47,534 nucleotides of DNA, from positions 31,312-78,845 of the forward strand of contig MNDR01000095.1 of assembly GCA_001915025.1 (NCBI GenBank), in the 5' to 3' direction. Source of the stretch: Gemmatimonadetes bacterium 13_2_20CM_2_65_7 (GTDB taxonomy: Bacteria; Gemmatimonadota; Gemmatimonadetes; Gemmatimonadales; GWC2-71-9). This document shows positions 39,659 through 47,534 of the stretch, piece by piece. A program made the position numbers and the translations under genes. The notes below the pieces were generated by a model. The model had not been told where the DNA came from and searched no databases. It worked only from the letters and a program-made list of their open reading frames with translations. Position 1 is the stretch's first letter. Each line of letters opens with the position of its first letter.

Positions 39659-40858
39659 ATGAAACGCGTCTTCTCTCTGCTCGTTCCCGAAGTCCCGATT
39701 CTCATCGGTGCGGCGCTGCTCCTCGATCTTCCGGCGCTGCGCGGCACCGTTTCCGGCCTCGCAAACGTCTTCCCCTTTACCGTTCTTGCCGCGGCCCTGC
39801 TCCTGGGCTGGCGCTTCAACCGCTCGCGTCTCGTTTTCGCGATCGCGCTGCTCGCGCTGACCGAATATGTGCTGCTCAGTGGCGGCACCGCGCCGCGCGA
39901 CCGCGTGTTGCTGCACGCCTCCATGTTTCTGCTGCCGATCAATCTCGCCCTCGTCGCCTTGCTGCCCGAGCGCGGGACGGTAACACCCGCGGGCCTGCTG
40001 CGCTGGGTTCTGCTGGTGGTGCAAGTGATCATCGTCGTCTTTCTCGCACAAACCTTCCCTCAGGAATCCCTCAAGTACCTCACGGCGCACGTGCTTCCGG
40101 CCAAGCTGACGGCGTGGACGCCGGTCCAGCAGCCTGCAATCATCGCGTTCGTCGCGATCGAAGCCTTGCTCGTAATGGCGTGGTTCCGCGAACCGCAGTC
40201 GCCGGTGCGCGGATACGTCTATGGATTGGTGGCCGTTTTTGCCGCACTCTCATGGCCCGCCGCCGGCCCCGGCCAGGAAATCTGGCTGGCTACCGCCGGT
40301 CTGATTCTCGTCGTCGCGGTCGTCGAGGCCTCGTATATGATGGCGTATCGCGATGGCTTGACGGAGCTGCCCGGGCGCCGGGCGCTCAACGAGGCGTTGC
40401 CGCGCCTGAGTGGTCAGTTCAGTGTCGCGATGGTGGACGTCGATCACTTCAAGCGATTCAACGACACCTACGGCCACGACGCCGGCGACCACGTGCTGAG
40501 ACTCGTCGCCGCGCGGCTCGCCCAGGCGTCGGGCGGCGGCACCGCGTACCGCTACGGCGGTGAGGAGTTCGCCCTCGTTTTCGCGGGCAAAGGCGCCGAA
40601 GAATGCCTACCCCACCTGGAAGAGTTGCGGGAGACTGTGGAGACCAGCCGGTTCACCATGCGGCGGCGGTTCCGCCCACGTGTGGCCAAAGCCAAGGCCG
40701 ACAAGGGGCGCAAGACGCGGCCCGCGATCACCATCACGGTTAGCATCGGCGTCGCGGAGCGGAACCACCGCAACGCCAATCCCGACCAGGTTGTGCAGGC
40801 GGCTGATAAGGCGCTCTATCGGGCCAAGGAAGCAGGCCGAAATCGGGTCAGTACATGA
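39659..40858 (+). CDS. membrane-bound diguanylate cyclase (GGEEF, no I-site)
   Basis: A 399-residue protein with about seven N-terminal membrane helices (residues 1-220), for example PEVPILIGAALLLDLPAL and QVIIVVFLAQTF. The C-terminal domain starts YRDGLTELPGRRALNEAL and contains MVDVDHFKRFNDTYGHDAG. The catalytic motif is GGEEF (YRYGGEEFALVF). The residues before it (SGGGTAYRY) do not form RxxD, so product inhibition at the I-site is not expected. A basic insert (RRRFRPRVAKAKADKGRK) precedes ITVSIGVAE. It should make cyclic di-GMP at the inner membrane in response to an unknown signal. Its stop overlaps the TolB-like remnant (ATGA). Confidence 0.9.
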   Translation: MKRVFSLLVPEVPILIGAALLLDLPALRGTVSGLANVFPFTVLAAALLLGWRFNRSRLVFAIALLALTEYVLLSGGTAPRDRVLLHASMFLLPINLALVALLPERGTVTPAGLLRWVLLVVQVIIVVFLAQTFPQESLKYLTAHVLPAKLTAWTPVQQPAIIAFVAIEALLVMAWFREPQSPVRGYVYGLVAVFAALSWPAAGPGQEIWLATAGLILVVAVVEASYMMAYRDGLTELPGRRALNEALPRLSGQFSVAMVDVDHFKRFNDTYGHDAGDHVLRLVAARLAQASGGGTAYRYGGEEFALVFAGKGAEECLPHLEELRETVETSRFTMRRRFRPRVAKAKADKGRKTRPAITITVSIGVAERNHRNANPDQVVQAADKALYRAKEAGRNRVST

Positions 40859-41175
40859 AAGCGGCGCTCATTCTCCTGTTATGCGTCTTCCAGAGCGCGG
40901 TCGCCCAAAGCGACGCCATCCGCAGCTTACGTCGGACGGTTGAGGTCCCATCCGGACGTATCACAACCGTCTACGCGGAGAATGGTCACTTCGAGGCTCC
41001 GAACTGCGCCGCTGACAAGGTCAACAACGATCACGGCATCTCACCGGACGGTCCATTGCTGGTCCTGAGTCATGAAGCCGGGCAGGACTGGCTCTCGTCG
41101 AGCATCTACATCCTCCCGATCGACGGAGCTGCAGTGCCGCGACGGGTCGCGTTCGTCGCATACGTAGTGCCCTAG
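40855..41175 (+). pseudogene. remnant of a secreted TolB-like beta-propeller protein
   Basis: A 106-residue product with a signal peptide (ALILLLCVFQSAVAQ). VPSGRITTVYAENGHFEAPN is the usual first blade of TolB/WD40-type propeller proteins, which normally continue with W-SPDG. Here the text jumps to NNDHGISPDGPLLVLSHEA and SSSIYILPIDGAAVPRRV, a later blade, and stops soon after, where full proteins carry several more blades. About one blade is missing inside and most of the C-terminus is absent. A propeller cannot close from this, so it is probably non-functional. It could be a recombination scar or an assembly collapse. Confidence 0.65.
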
Positions 41176-41331
41176 CAGTTCCCTGCCGCATTCCCGACCC
41201 TCGATGCAGCAAAAACGCCCTAAGAGCATGCACCGCCGTCGCGTATGATGTGTCCCACCCCGTCGTAGGCAGACGCTGACAGGTCGATTCGCAGGAGAAT
41301 GCTTAAAGTGGACGCAGCCAGGAGACGGTGC

Positions 41332-43140
41332 ATGAACGCGAGAAGCCATCCGACGTCCCTGCTCCTCCTTGCCGTCGCGTTGACCATTACGGCATCCCCC
41401 GCTTTGGGGCAACAGCGTGACTCGCTTCAAGCCCTGAAACGGCTGACACTGGATCAGCTGATGAATATCGAGGTGACGTCAGTATCCCGACGGGCCGAAC
41501 GACTGGCCCAGACAGCCTCGGCGATCCAGGTGATTACGCAAGAGGACATTCGTCAGTCGGGTGCCACCAGTCTACCGGAGGCACTCCGCCTCGCCGCGAA
41601 TCTGCAGGTCGCACAGATCAATTCGCGTGAGTGGGCCATCAGCGCCCGCGGCTTCAACAGCACCAGCGCCAACAAACTGCTGGTGCTCATTGATGGACGG
41701 ACGGTCTACACACCGCTGTTTTCGGGCGTCTTTTGGGACGTGCAAGATGTCCTTCTCTCGGATGTTGACCGGATCGAGGTCATCAGCGGACCAGGGGCGA
41801 CCCTGTGGGGCGCGAACGCAGTCAATGGCGTGATCAACGTCATCACCAAGGAAGCGAAGGACACCCCGGGACTCACGCTGGTGGGTGGGGGCGGGACAGA
41901 GCTGCAGGGGTTTGGAACAGCCCGCTACGGCGGCACACTTGGCCCCCGCGCCAACTATCGGATCTACGGTAAAGGCTTTGCTCGCGATCGGACCCTGCTC
42001 CCCAATGGTCAGGGTGCCCCGGATGACTGGCACATGGGACAGGGCGGGTTTCGCATCGATTGGGACGCGTCGACGAGCAACCGCCTGACCCTCCAGGGCG
42101 ATCTTTACGACGGCCGGAGCAACCAGGTGAACCGGGGCGAGATCGCCATCAGCGGGAAGAACCTGATCGCGAAATGGGGGCACACGGTCTCCGCGAATTC
42201 CGATGTCGGGGCCCAGATGTACTACGACCGGACGCACCGGGACATTCCGGGCACCTTCGGTGAAGATCTCGACATCTACGACGTCGATCTCCAACAGCGC
42301 GCCCTGCTGGCGCGCCACGACGTGGTCTGGGGCGTCGGCTACCGGCTCATCAATGACCGCGTGGCGAATTCCCCTGGGCTGGCCTTCTTGCCGCCCCACG
42401 TCGCGCGCCAGTGGTTCACCGCGTTCGTGCAGGATGAGCTCGCTCTCGTCGCCGAGCGGCTCCACGTAATCCTTGGCACGAAGATCGAGCACAACGACTA
42501 CACCGGACTCGAGATCCAGCCGAGTGGGCGCCTGAACTGGACGCTCAGTCCGAACTTCCACTCAGAAGAAGAACTGGCCTATGAAGCGGGATATCGCCAT
42601 CAGAACGGACCGTGGCTGCTCTCGCTCGCGACCTTCTACAGCCACTATCACGGGCTCCGCAGCATAGAGCAGACCAACCCGCCTAACCCCACTCCGCTCG
42701 TCATCGCCAACGGCCAGGACGGCGAATCGTATGGCGCGGAGTTGGCCGCAACATATCGCGTTTCAGATCGCTGGCGGTTGCGCGGGGGTTACACGGAGCT
42801 GCGCGTCCACATCTGGCCGAATCCTGGAAGCACCGATACCAGCCGCGGCTCCGCGGAATCACACACTCCCGATCGCCAGTTGTTCGTGCATTCCTCACTG
42901 GACCTGCCGGCTCACTTAAGATTGGATGGGATGTTCCGGTATCTCGGCAAGATCGCCAACCAACAACTGCCGGCCTATGCCGAGCTGAATGCCCGATTCA
43001 CCTGGCAACCGGTGGCCGCTTTAGACTTGTCGATCGTGGGCCAGAATCTGTTACACAACCGGCACGCGGAGTTCGGTACGCCGACCGCCCGGCGGGAGAT
43101 CCAACGCGGCGTGTATGGGATGGCACAGTGTCACTTCTGA
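41332..43140 (+). CDS. TonB-dependent outer-membrane receptor, probably shortened
   Basis: A 602-residue receptor. ATG 41332 is chosen over 41299 because AGGAG lies 7 bases upstream and the signal peptide (SLLLLAVALTITASPALGQQ) follows. The plug is complete: VTSVSRRAERLAQTASAIQV, NKLLVLIDGRTVYTPLFSG and WGANAVNGVINVITKEA. In the barrel, PSGRLNWTLSP is followed directly by NFHSEEELAYEAGYRHQ. Relatives have roughly 60-80 residues here, including a VSRAVRTPSR strand, so two or more strands seem to be missing in frame. The end (IQRGVYGMAQCHF) keeps the terminal Phe. It imports an unknown ligand with TonB energy. YfiR starts inside its 3' end (13-nt overlap). Confidence 0.82.
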   Translation: MNARSHPTSLLLLAVALTITASPALGQQRDSLQALKRLTLDQLMNIEVTSVSRRAERLAQTASAIQVITQEDIRQSGATSLPEALRLAANLQVAQINSREWAISARGFNSTSANKLLVLIDGRTVYTPLFSGVFWDVQDVLLSDVDRIEVISGPGATLWGANAVNGVINVITKEAKDTPGLTLVGGGGTELQGFGTARYGGTLGPRANYRIYGKGFARDRTLLPNGQGAPDDWHMGQGGFRIDWDASTSNRLTLQGDLYDGRSNQVNRGEIAISGKNLIAKWGHTVSANSDVGAQMYYDRTHRDIPGTFGEDLDIYDVDLQQRALLARHDVVWGVGYRLINDRVANSPGLAFLPPHVARQWFTAFVQDELALVAERLHVILGTKIEHNDYTGLEIQPSGRLNWTLSPNFHSEEELAYEAGYRHQNGPWLLSLATFYSHYHGLRSIEQTNPPNPTPLVIANGQDGESYGAELAATYRVSDRWRLRGGYTELRVHIWPNPGSTDTSRGSAESHTPDRQLFVHSSLDLPAHLRLDGMFRYLGKIANQQLPAYAELNARFTWQPVAALDLSIVGQNLLHNRHAEFGTPTARREIQRGVYGMAQCHF

Positions 43141-43673
43141 CAGCCATCATGGCCCTGATGTCCTCGCTGCTGCTCGTACAGGGCGAGAGCCCGAGGACGT
43201 CCGAGTATCAGCTGAAGGCCGTCTTTCTGTTCAATTTCGTGCAGTTTGTCGACTGGCCTCCCAGCGCGCCGCAGGATTCGCAGCCGCCCCCCCCACTGCT
43301 GATCGGCATCCTCGGCGACGACCCGTTCGGCACGTTCCTCGACGAGACCGTCCGCGGTGAACGTCTCGGCGCGCGATCGATCCAGGTCCGTCGCTATCGC
43401 CGGATCGCGGACATCGAGGCATGCAACATCCTCTTCATCAGCCGGTCGGAGAGTGAGCGGGTCCCGGAGATTCTCTCCGCGGTGAAGAACCGGCCCGTCC
43501 TCACGGTCAGCGACGGGGATGAGTTTGCGAGCCAGGGCGGGATCATTCAGTTCTTTACGGATAAGAACCGCATCCGGATCAGGATCAACCTCGACGCGGC
43601 CGAGGCCGCCAACCTGACCATCAGCTCGAAGCTGCTGCGCGTGGCCGAGGTCGTCAGAACGCCAAAACGGTGA
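43128..43673 (+). CDS. yfiR: YfiR-family periplasmic protein
   Basis: A 181-residue exported protein with GTG start at 43128 and a signal peptide (LLTAIMALMSSLLLVQG). The YfiR/DUF4154 signature is clear: YQLKAVFLFNFVQFVDWP, then PLLIGILGDDPFGTFLDETV, CNILFISRSESERVPEIL, VLTVSDGDEFASQGGIIQFF and a final RIRINLDAAEAANLTISSKL. In Pseudomonas, YfiR is a periplasmic repressor of the CHASE8-HAMP-GGDEF protein YfiN. Here it sits directly before a CHASE8-HAMP histidine kinase (GTGA overlap at 43670-43673) and after a TonB receptor, so it probably controls the kinase from the periplasm. The gene symbol is by family; the partner switch is inference. Confidence 0.9.
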   Translation: MSLLTAIMALMSSLLLVQGESPRTSEYQLKAVFLFNFVQFVDWPPSAPQDSQPPPPLLIGILGDDPFGTFLDETVRGERLGARSIQVRRYRRIADIEACNILFISRSESERVPEILSAVKNRPVLTVSDGDEFASQGGIIQFFTDKNRIRIRINLDAAEAANLTISSKLLRVAEVVRTPKR

Positions 43674-45130
43674 GCATGGCGATCCGTGACTGGCCAATCA
43701 AGCGGAAGCTGACGGCGATCCTCCTCTTGATCAGCGGTCTCGTTCTCCTCTTGACGTCGGCCGCGTTCGTAACCTACGAGGTCGTCACGTTCCGCCAGAC
43801 GATACGGAGTCAGCTGGCCACGCGGTCCCGCATTCTTGCCGCCAACAGCACCGCCGCTCTGGCGTTTGCGAACGAGGCGGACGCTAGAGAAATCCTGGGA
43901 GCCCTGAAGTACGACCCACACATGGTTGCCGCGGCGCTCTATGACCGGAACGGGCGGATACTCGCGACCTATCCAGCAGCTCCCAGCGCCGATCTCATCC
44001 CTGCGGCGCCCCAGCCGGACGGCTACCGGTTCGAGGGCGGGCGTCTCGTGGGGTTTACGCCCGTGGCACAGGGAGAGAATCAGCGGCTGGGGACCCTGTA
44101 CATCGCGTCGGACACGAAGGCCGTGTCAGATGCCCTCCGGCTCTCCGGCGTCATCGCGATCGTCGTCCTCGCGATCGCGATGCTGGCCGCCTATGCGCTG
44201 GCCGCCGCGCTTCAAGGACGCATCTCAGCGCCGATCCTCGCGCTTGCGGAAACCGCGACGGCGGCCTCGACACGTCAGGACTATTCCCTGCGGGCACCGA
44301 AGTTTGGCGAGGACGAATTGGGCGCGCTGACCGACTCCTTCAACCAGATGCTCGGCCGGATCGAGGAGCAGAAGCAGGAGCTACAACAGCACGCGACCCG
44401 GCTGGAGCAGCGCGTCGCGGAGCGGACCAAGGAGCTTGAGCGGCGCGCGCTGGAGCTCCAAGCAGCCAATAGCGAGCTCGACGCCTTCGCGTACTCCGTC
44501 TCGCACGACTTGCGCGCCCCGCTCCGCAGCATCGACGGATTCAGCCAGGTGTTGCTGGAGGATTACGCGGCGCAGTTGGACCAAGCGGGACGGGATTCCC
44601 TTCAGCGCGTCCGGGCCGCGAGCCAGCGCATGGCGACGCTGATCGACGATCTGTTGAAGCTAGCCCGTGTTACACGGACGGAAATGCGGACCGAGCGCGT
44701 GGACTTAAGCGGCATGGCCCGGGAGATCGTGCTCGATATCCAACGGACGTCACCGGACCGCCAGGTGGAATTCGCCATCGCCCCGGGTCTCGAGGCGCAA
44801 GGGGATTCCCGGCTGCTGCGTGTCGTGCTCGACAATCTCCTGCGCAATGGTTGGAAATACACGGGGAAACAGCCGCAGCCGCGGGTCGAATTTACAGCGG
44901 TGGACGAAAACGGTGACCGGGTGTTCGTGGTGAAGGACAATGGCGCCGGCTTTGACATGAAATACGCCGACAAGCTATTCGGCGTGTTCCAACGCCTGCA
45001 CTCGAGCGCCGAGTTCGAGGGCACCGGTGTGGGGCTCGCGACGGTCCGGCGCATCATCAACCGGCACGGCGGCCGGATCTGGGCCGAAGGCATTGTCGAT
45101 CAGGGCGCGACGTTCTACTTCACGCTGTAA
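43670..45130 (+). CDS. CHASE8-HAMP sensor histidine kinase
   Basis: A 486-residue membrane kinase. GTG 43670 overlaps the YfiR stop; an ATG at 43676 is equally possible. Helix 1 is near 14-34 (AILLLISGLVLLLTSAAFVT). A CHASE8-like periplasmic domain follows (ILAANSTAALAFANEADARE, MVAAALYDRNGRILATYP), then helix 2 near 160-180 and HAMP (ISAPILALAETATAAS). A coiled coil (KQELQQHATRLEQRVAERT) leads to the HisKA domain with His279 in SVSHDLRAPLRSIDGFSQ. The ATPase domain has NLLRNGWKYT, DNGAGFDM and FEGTGVGLATVRRIINRHGG. It should phosphorylate the Rcp1-like receiver encoded 12 bp downstream. Confidence 0.92.
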   Translation: MSMAIRDWPIKRKLTAILLLISGLVLLLTSAAFVTYEVVTFRQTIRSQLATRSRILAANSTAALAFANEADAREILGALKYDPHMVAAALYDRNGRILATYPAAPSADLIPAAPQPDGYRFEGGRLVGFTPVAQGENQRLGTLYIASDTKAVSDALRLSGVIAIVVLAIAMLAAYALAAALQGRISAPILALAETATAASTRQDYSLRAPKFGEDELGALTDSFNQMLGRIEEQKQELQQHATRLEQRVAERTKELERRALELQAANSELDAFAYSVSHDLRAPLRSIDGFSQVLLEDYAAQLDQAGRDSLQRVRAASQRMATLIDDLLKLARVTRTEMRTERVDLSGMAREIVLDIQRTSPDRQVEFAIAPGLEAQGDSRLLRVVLDNLLRNGWKYTGKQPQPRVEFTAVDENGDRVFVVKDNGAGFDMKYADKLFGVFQRLHSSAEFEGTGVGLATVRRIINRHGGRIWAEGIVDQGATFYFTL

Positions 45131-45142
45131 TGGGAGGCTCGT

Positions 45143-45586
45143 GTGAACCCCGGAAAAATTCTGCTGGTGGAGGACAACCCCGACGACGTGACCTTGACGA
45201 TGCGGGCGCTCAAGAGTCACAACATCACCAACGACGTCGTCGTCGCGCAGGACGGCGTCCAGGCGCTCGATTATCTCTTCGGCAAGCAGGGCCGCTCGCC
45301 GGCGGACGATCTACCGGCCGTCGTCCTGCTCGACCTCAAACTGCCCAAGCTCAATGGCATGGAGGTGCTGCAGCGCATTCGCTCTGAGGAGCGCACCAAG
45401 CTCCTGCCCGTCGTGATCCTGACCTCCTCGGACGAGGAGCGCGATGTCATCGACGGCTACAGCCTGGGCGCCAACAGCTACGTACGCAAACCGGTCGACT
45501 TCGTGGAATTCACCAAGGCGGCGCAGCAGCTCGGCCTGTATTGGCTGCTCATGAATCGGGCCCCGCCCTCCCCACGGGGCCCGTAA
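45143..45586 (+). CDS. Rcp1-like single-domain response regulator
   Basis: A 147-residue stand-alone receiver with GTG start at 45143, 12 bp after the kinase and behind GGGAGG. Key residues are the acidic pair in ILLVEDNPDD, the phosphorylated Asp64 in VVLLDLKLPKLNG, Thr in VVILTSSDEERD and Lys in SYVRKPVDF. The LDLKLPKLNGMEVL and YWLLMN pieces are typical of the Rcp1 group that pairs with phytochrome-type kinases. There is no output domain, so it signals by protein contact or passes phosphate on. The hybrid kinase encoded next is a possible partner. Confidence 0.93.
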   Translation: MNPGKILLVEDNPDDVTLTMRALKSHNITNDVVVAQDGVQALDYLFGKQGRSPADDLPAVVLLDLKLPKLNGMEVLQRIRSEERTKLLPVVILTSSDEERDVIDGYSLGANSYVRKPVDFVEFTKAAQQLGLYWLLMNRAPPSPRGP

Positions 45587-45681
45587 GTCATTGGTATGTA
45601 ATACAGTAGGCAAATGCTGACGGCTTGTCGCGAACATCACAGACATGTTGGGGTCACAGGGATTCTTATATGTAGCGACCT

Positions 45682-47534
45682 ATGACCAACCTGCTCCGCA
45701 TGCTGATGGTCGAGGATTCAGAAGATGACGCTGAGCTACTGGCACACGAGCTCAGGCGCGCGGGGTTCGCCTTGGAGTTCGAGCGGGTGGATAACGCGGC
45801 GACTCTGGAAGCGGCCCTCGACCGTAGCACGTGGGATGTCATCATCGGTGATAACAGCATGCCGGGGTTCAGCGGCACGGAGGCTCTCGCTCTCCTTCGG
45901 GCTCGCGGCTTGGACATCCCTTTCATTTTCGTTTCAGGCACCATGGGCGAGGATCTCGCCGCGCGCGCGCTCGAAGCAGGCGCGGGGGATGCGCTCACCA
46001 AGGGTAACTTGCAGCGACTGATTCCGGTCATCCGGCGCGAGCTGCGCGAGTTCGGGGAACGCAGGGCGCGCCGTGAGACCGAGGCGGCGCTGCGCGTATC
46101 GGAAGCCACCTATAGCGCGCTCGTCGAGCAAGCGCCACTCGGTATCTACCGGTCTACGCCAGCGGGGCGGTTCGTTTCTGCAAACGCCGCGCTCGCGAGA
46201 ATGCTCGGCTACAGCTCACCGGCGCAATTGCTCACGCTGGACATGGCACGCGACGTATACACCGATCCGGACGAGCGTCGCCGGCTCGTCGAACGGGATA
46301 CGTATACCGATCGGGTCTACGATGAGCTGGAAGCCACCTGGAAACGGAAGGATGGCACCCACATTCGCGTGCAGCTCAGCGTGCGCGCGAGCCGCGATAA
46401 AGACGGCCGCGTCGAGTTCTATGAGGCATTCGTCCGCGACATTACGACTCAGCGCCAACTCGAGGCGCAACTCGTGCAAGCGCAGAAGATGGAGGCGATC
46501 GGCCGGCTCGCCGGCGGCGTGGCTCACGATTTCAATAACTTGCTCACCGTAATCCTCAGTTACAGTGAACTATTGCTCGAGGAGCTCCCCAAGGATTCGT
46601 CGAACCGTGACGACATCGGGCAGATCCGGAAGGCTGCCCAAGGCGCGAGCGAGCTCACACGGCAACTGCTCGCGTTCAGCCGCCAGCAAGTGCTCGAGCC
46701 AAAAGTCGTCGACCTCAACGCGGCAGTCACCGGCATCGAGCGGCTGCTGGCTCGCGTCCTGCGAGAGGACATTCAACTCCGCTGCACGCTGGCAGCTGAC
46801 GCCGGTACGGTGCGCGTGGATCCTGGCCAGCTCGAGCAGGTGATCATGAACCTCGCCGTGAATGCGCGCGACGCGATGCCAAACGGCGGTCGGCTAACGG
46901 TCGAGACGGCTAACGTGGATCTCGACGAGACGTACATGCAGGCGCGTCCGCTGGCGGCCCCCGGTCGGTATGTCATGCTCGCGGTGACCGACACGGGCAC
47001 GGGGATGGATGCGGCAACCCAGGCGCGGATCTTCGAACCGTTTTTTACGACCAAAGAGGTGGGCAAGGGGACCGGTCTCGGCCTGGCCACCGTGCAGGGG
47101 ATCGTGCAACAGTCCGGCGGCTTTATCTGGGTCTACTCTGAACCGAACCACGGGACGTGCTTCAAGGTCTATCTCCCGCGCGTCGATGCGCCAGTCTCAG
47201 AGGTCGCAGCTGTGGCGGGCGATAGCATCATGGGAACGGAGACCGTCCTCGTCGTTGAAGACGTTGAGGCCGTGCGAGCGGTGACGCGCCGAATGCTCGA
47301 ACGCTATGGATACCGTGTGCTGGAAGCGGCGGACGGCGAGGCCGCGATTCGCCTGGCGGCCAACTCGGCCGAGCACATCCATCTCCTGCTGACAGATGTC
47401 GTGATGCCCAACGTCAGCGGACGAGATCTCGCGGAGATGTTCGCGAAGACCTTTCCAAGCTCGAAGGTTCTTTTCATGTCCGGCTATACGGATGATGCGA
47501 TCGTGCGCCACGGGATTCTGCAGGAGGGCATCGC
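45682..47534 (+). CDS. REC-PAS-histidine kinase-REC hybrid, 3' end cut by window
   Basis: At least 617 residues, from ATG 45682 to the window edge without a stop. The order is: receiver (1-120; LRMLMVEDSEDDAELLAHEL, Asp57 in IIGDNSMPGFSG); PAS (about 140-265; YSALVEQAPLGIYRSTPAGR); HisKA (His282 in AGGVAHDFNNLLTVILSYSE); ATPase domain (LEQVIMNLAVNARDAMPNGG, DTGTGM, GKGTGLGLATVQGIVQQSGG); and a second receiver (TVLVVEDVEAVRAVTRRMLE, Asp572 in LLLTDVVMPN). No membrane helix is present. It probably receives phosphate at the first REC and relays it through the last. A 95-bp gap separates it from the Rcp1-like gene, so it may have its own promoter. Confidence 0.93.
   Translation, partial: MTNLLRMLMVEDSEDDAELLAHELRRAGFALEFERVDNAATLEAALDRSTWDVIIGDNSMPGFSGTEALALLRARGLDIPFIFVSGTMGEDLAARALEAGAGDALTKGNLQRLIPVIRRELREFGERRARRETEAALRVSEATYSALVEQAPLGIYRSTPAGRFVSANAALARMLGYSSPAQLLTLDMARDVYTDPDERRRLVERDTYTDRVYDELEATWKRKDGTHIRVQLSVRASRDKDGRVEFYEAFVRDITTQRQLEAQLVQAQKMEAIGRLAGGVAHDFNNLLTVILSYSELLLEELPKDSSNRDDIGQIRKAAQGASELTRQLLAFSRQQVLEPKVVDLNAAVTGIERLLARVLREDIQLRCTLAADAGTVRVDPGQLEQVIMNLAVNARDAMPNGGRLTVETANVDLDETYMQARPLAAPGRYVMLAVTDTGTGMDAATQARIFEPFFTTKEVGKGTGLGLATVQGIVQQSGGFIWVYSEPNHGTCFKVYLPRVDAPVSEVAAVAGDSIMGTETVLVVEDVEAVRAVTRRMLERYGYRVLEAADGEAAIRLAANSAEHIHLLLTDVVMPNVSGRDLAEMFAKTFPSSKVLFMSGYTDDAIVRHGILQEGI

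Noticed and set aside
41176-41331. Possible riboswitch before the TonB receptor
   Set aside because: The 156-bp leader was read for cyclic di-GMP and cobalamin riboswitch landmarks and none was found; only a ribosome-binding site near the start is clear.
45587-45681. Promoter for the hybrid kinase
   Set aside because: TTATAT is present near 45665, but no -35 fits with 15-19 bp spacing.

Overview
The window is a high-GC, gene-dense bacterial chromosome segment. It carries many translationally overlapping operons (ATGA/GTGA junctions), numerous exported outer-membrane and Tat proteins, and no phage or transposase genes. The mix of DUF5916 barrel protein, secreted S9 peptidase, ECF42 sigma factor with DGPF partners, GMC/gluconate-dehydrogenase-3 pair and CusCBA with CopB suggests a Gram-negative soil lineage such as Gemmatimonadota, with Acidobacteriota as the alternative. 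This is inference from gene content; there is no rRNA here to settle it.

Region 1 (1-5835, plus strand): a frameshifted outer-membrane barrel gene, then a four-gene overlapping unit with a ChrB C-terminal-domain protein, a full-length ChrB-like protein, a double DUF1259 protein and a CBM9/DUF5916 barrel. Region 2 (5879-14469, minus): a copper/silver-type export operon running from a small Cys-containing secreted protein through cusC, cusB, cusA and a CPH-type (CopB) P-type ATPase to a CDF-like transporter. Every junction from cusC onward overlaps by 4 nt. Region 3 (14517-17526, minus): a GMC oxidoreductase, its subunit-3-like Tat lipoprotein and a DsrE-like Tat protein.

Region 4 (17640-22054): a secreted S9 peptidase, a FEN/PIN-type 5'-3' exonuclease, and the queuosine genes queF (minus), queC (broken by an internal deletion) and queE. 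Region 5 (22055-26200): a four-gene redox operon (DUF4142, cupredoxin, diheme cytochrome c, AIF-like flavoprotein) divergent from a SufR-like cysteine-containing regulator, with a strong palindrome between them. Region 6 (26197-30056, minus): DGPF-DGPF-ECF42 sigma-DoxX-MATE as one tightly packed unit.

Region 7 (30057-41175): a REP-like palindrome, four tRNA genes (Leu-GAG, Lys-CUU, Glu-UUC, Glu-CUC, all minus strand), a degenerate kinase-receiver protein, several secreted proteins of unknown function, a CI-repressor-like gene whose stop codon lies inside tRNA-Lys, an internally duplicated TPR protein, two GGDEF proteins and a TolB-like remnant. Region 8 (41332-47534, plus): a TonB-dependent receptor, YfiR, a CHASE8-HAMP histidine kinase, an Rcp1-like receiver and a REC-PAS-kinase-REC hybrid that runs off the window. 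This last block is the best candidate for an unusual system: YfiR is paired with a kinase rather than the diguanylate cyclase YfiN.

Four genes (outer-membrane barrel, queC, TolB-like, TonB receptor) appear to have lost internal bases or segments. Either the locus is decaying or the assembly has collapsed short stretches; raw reads would tell.
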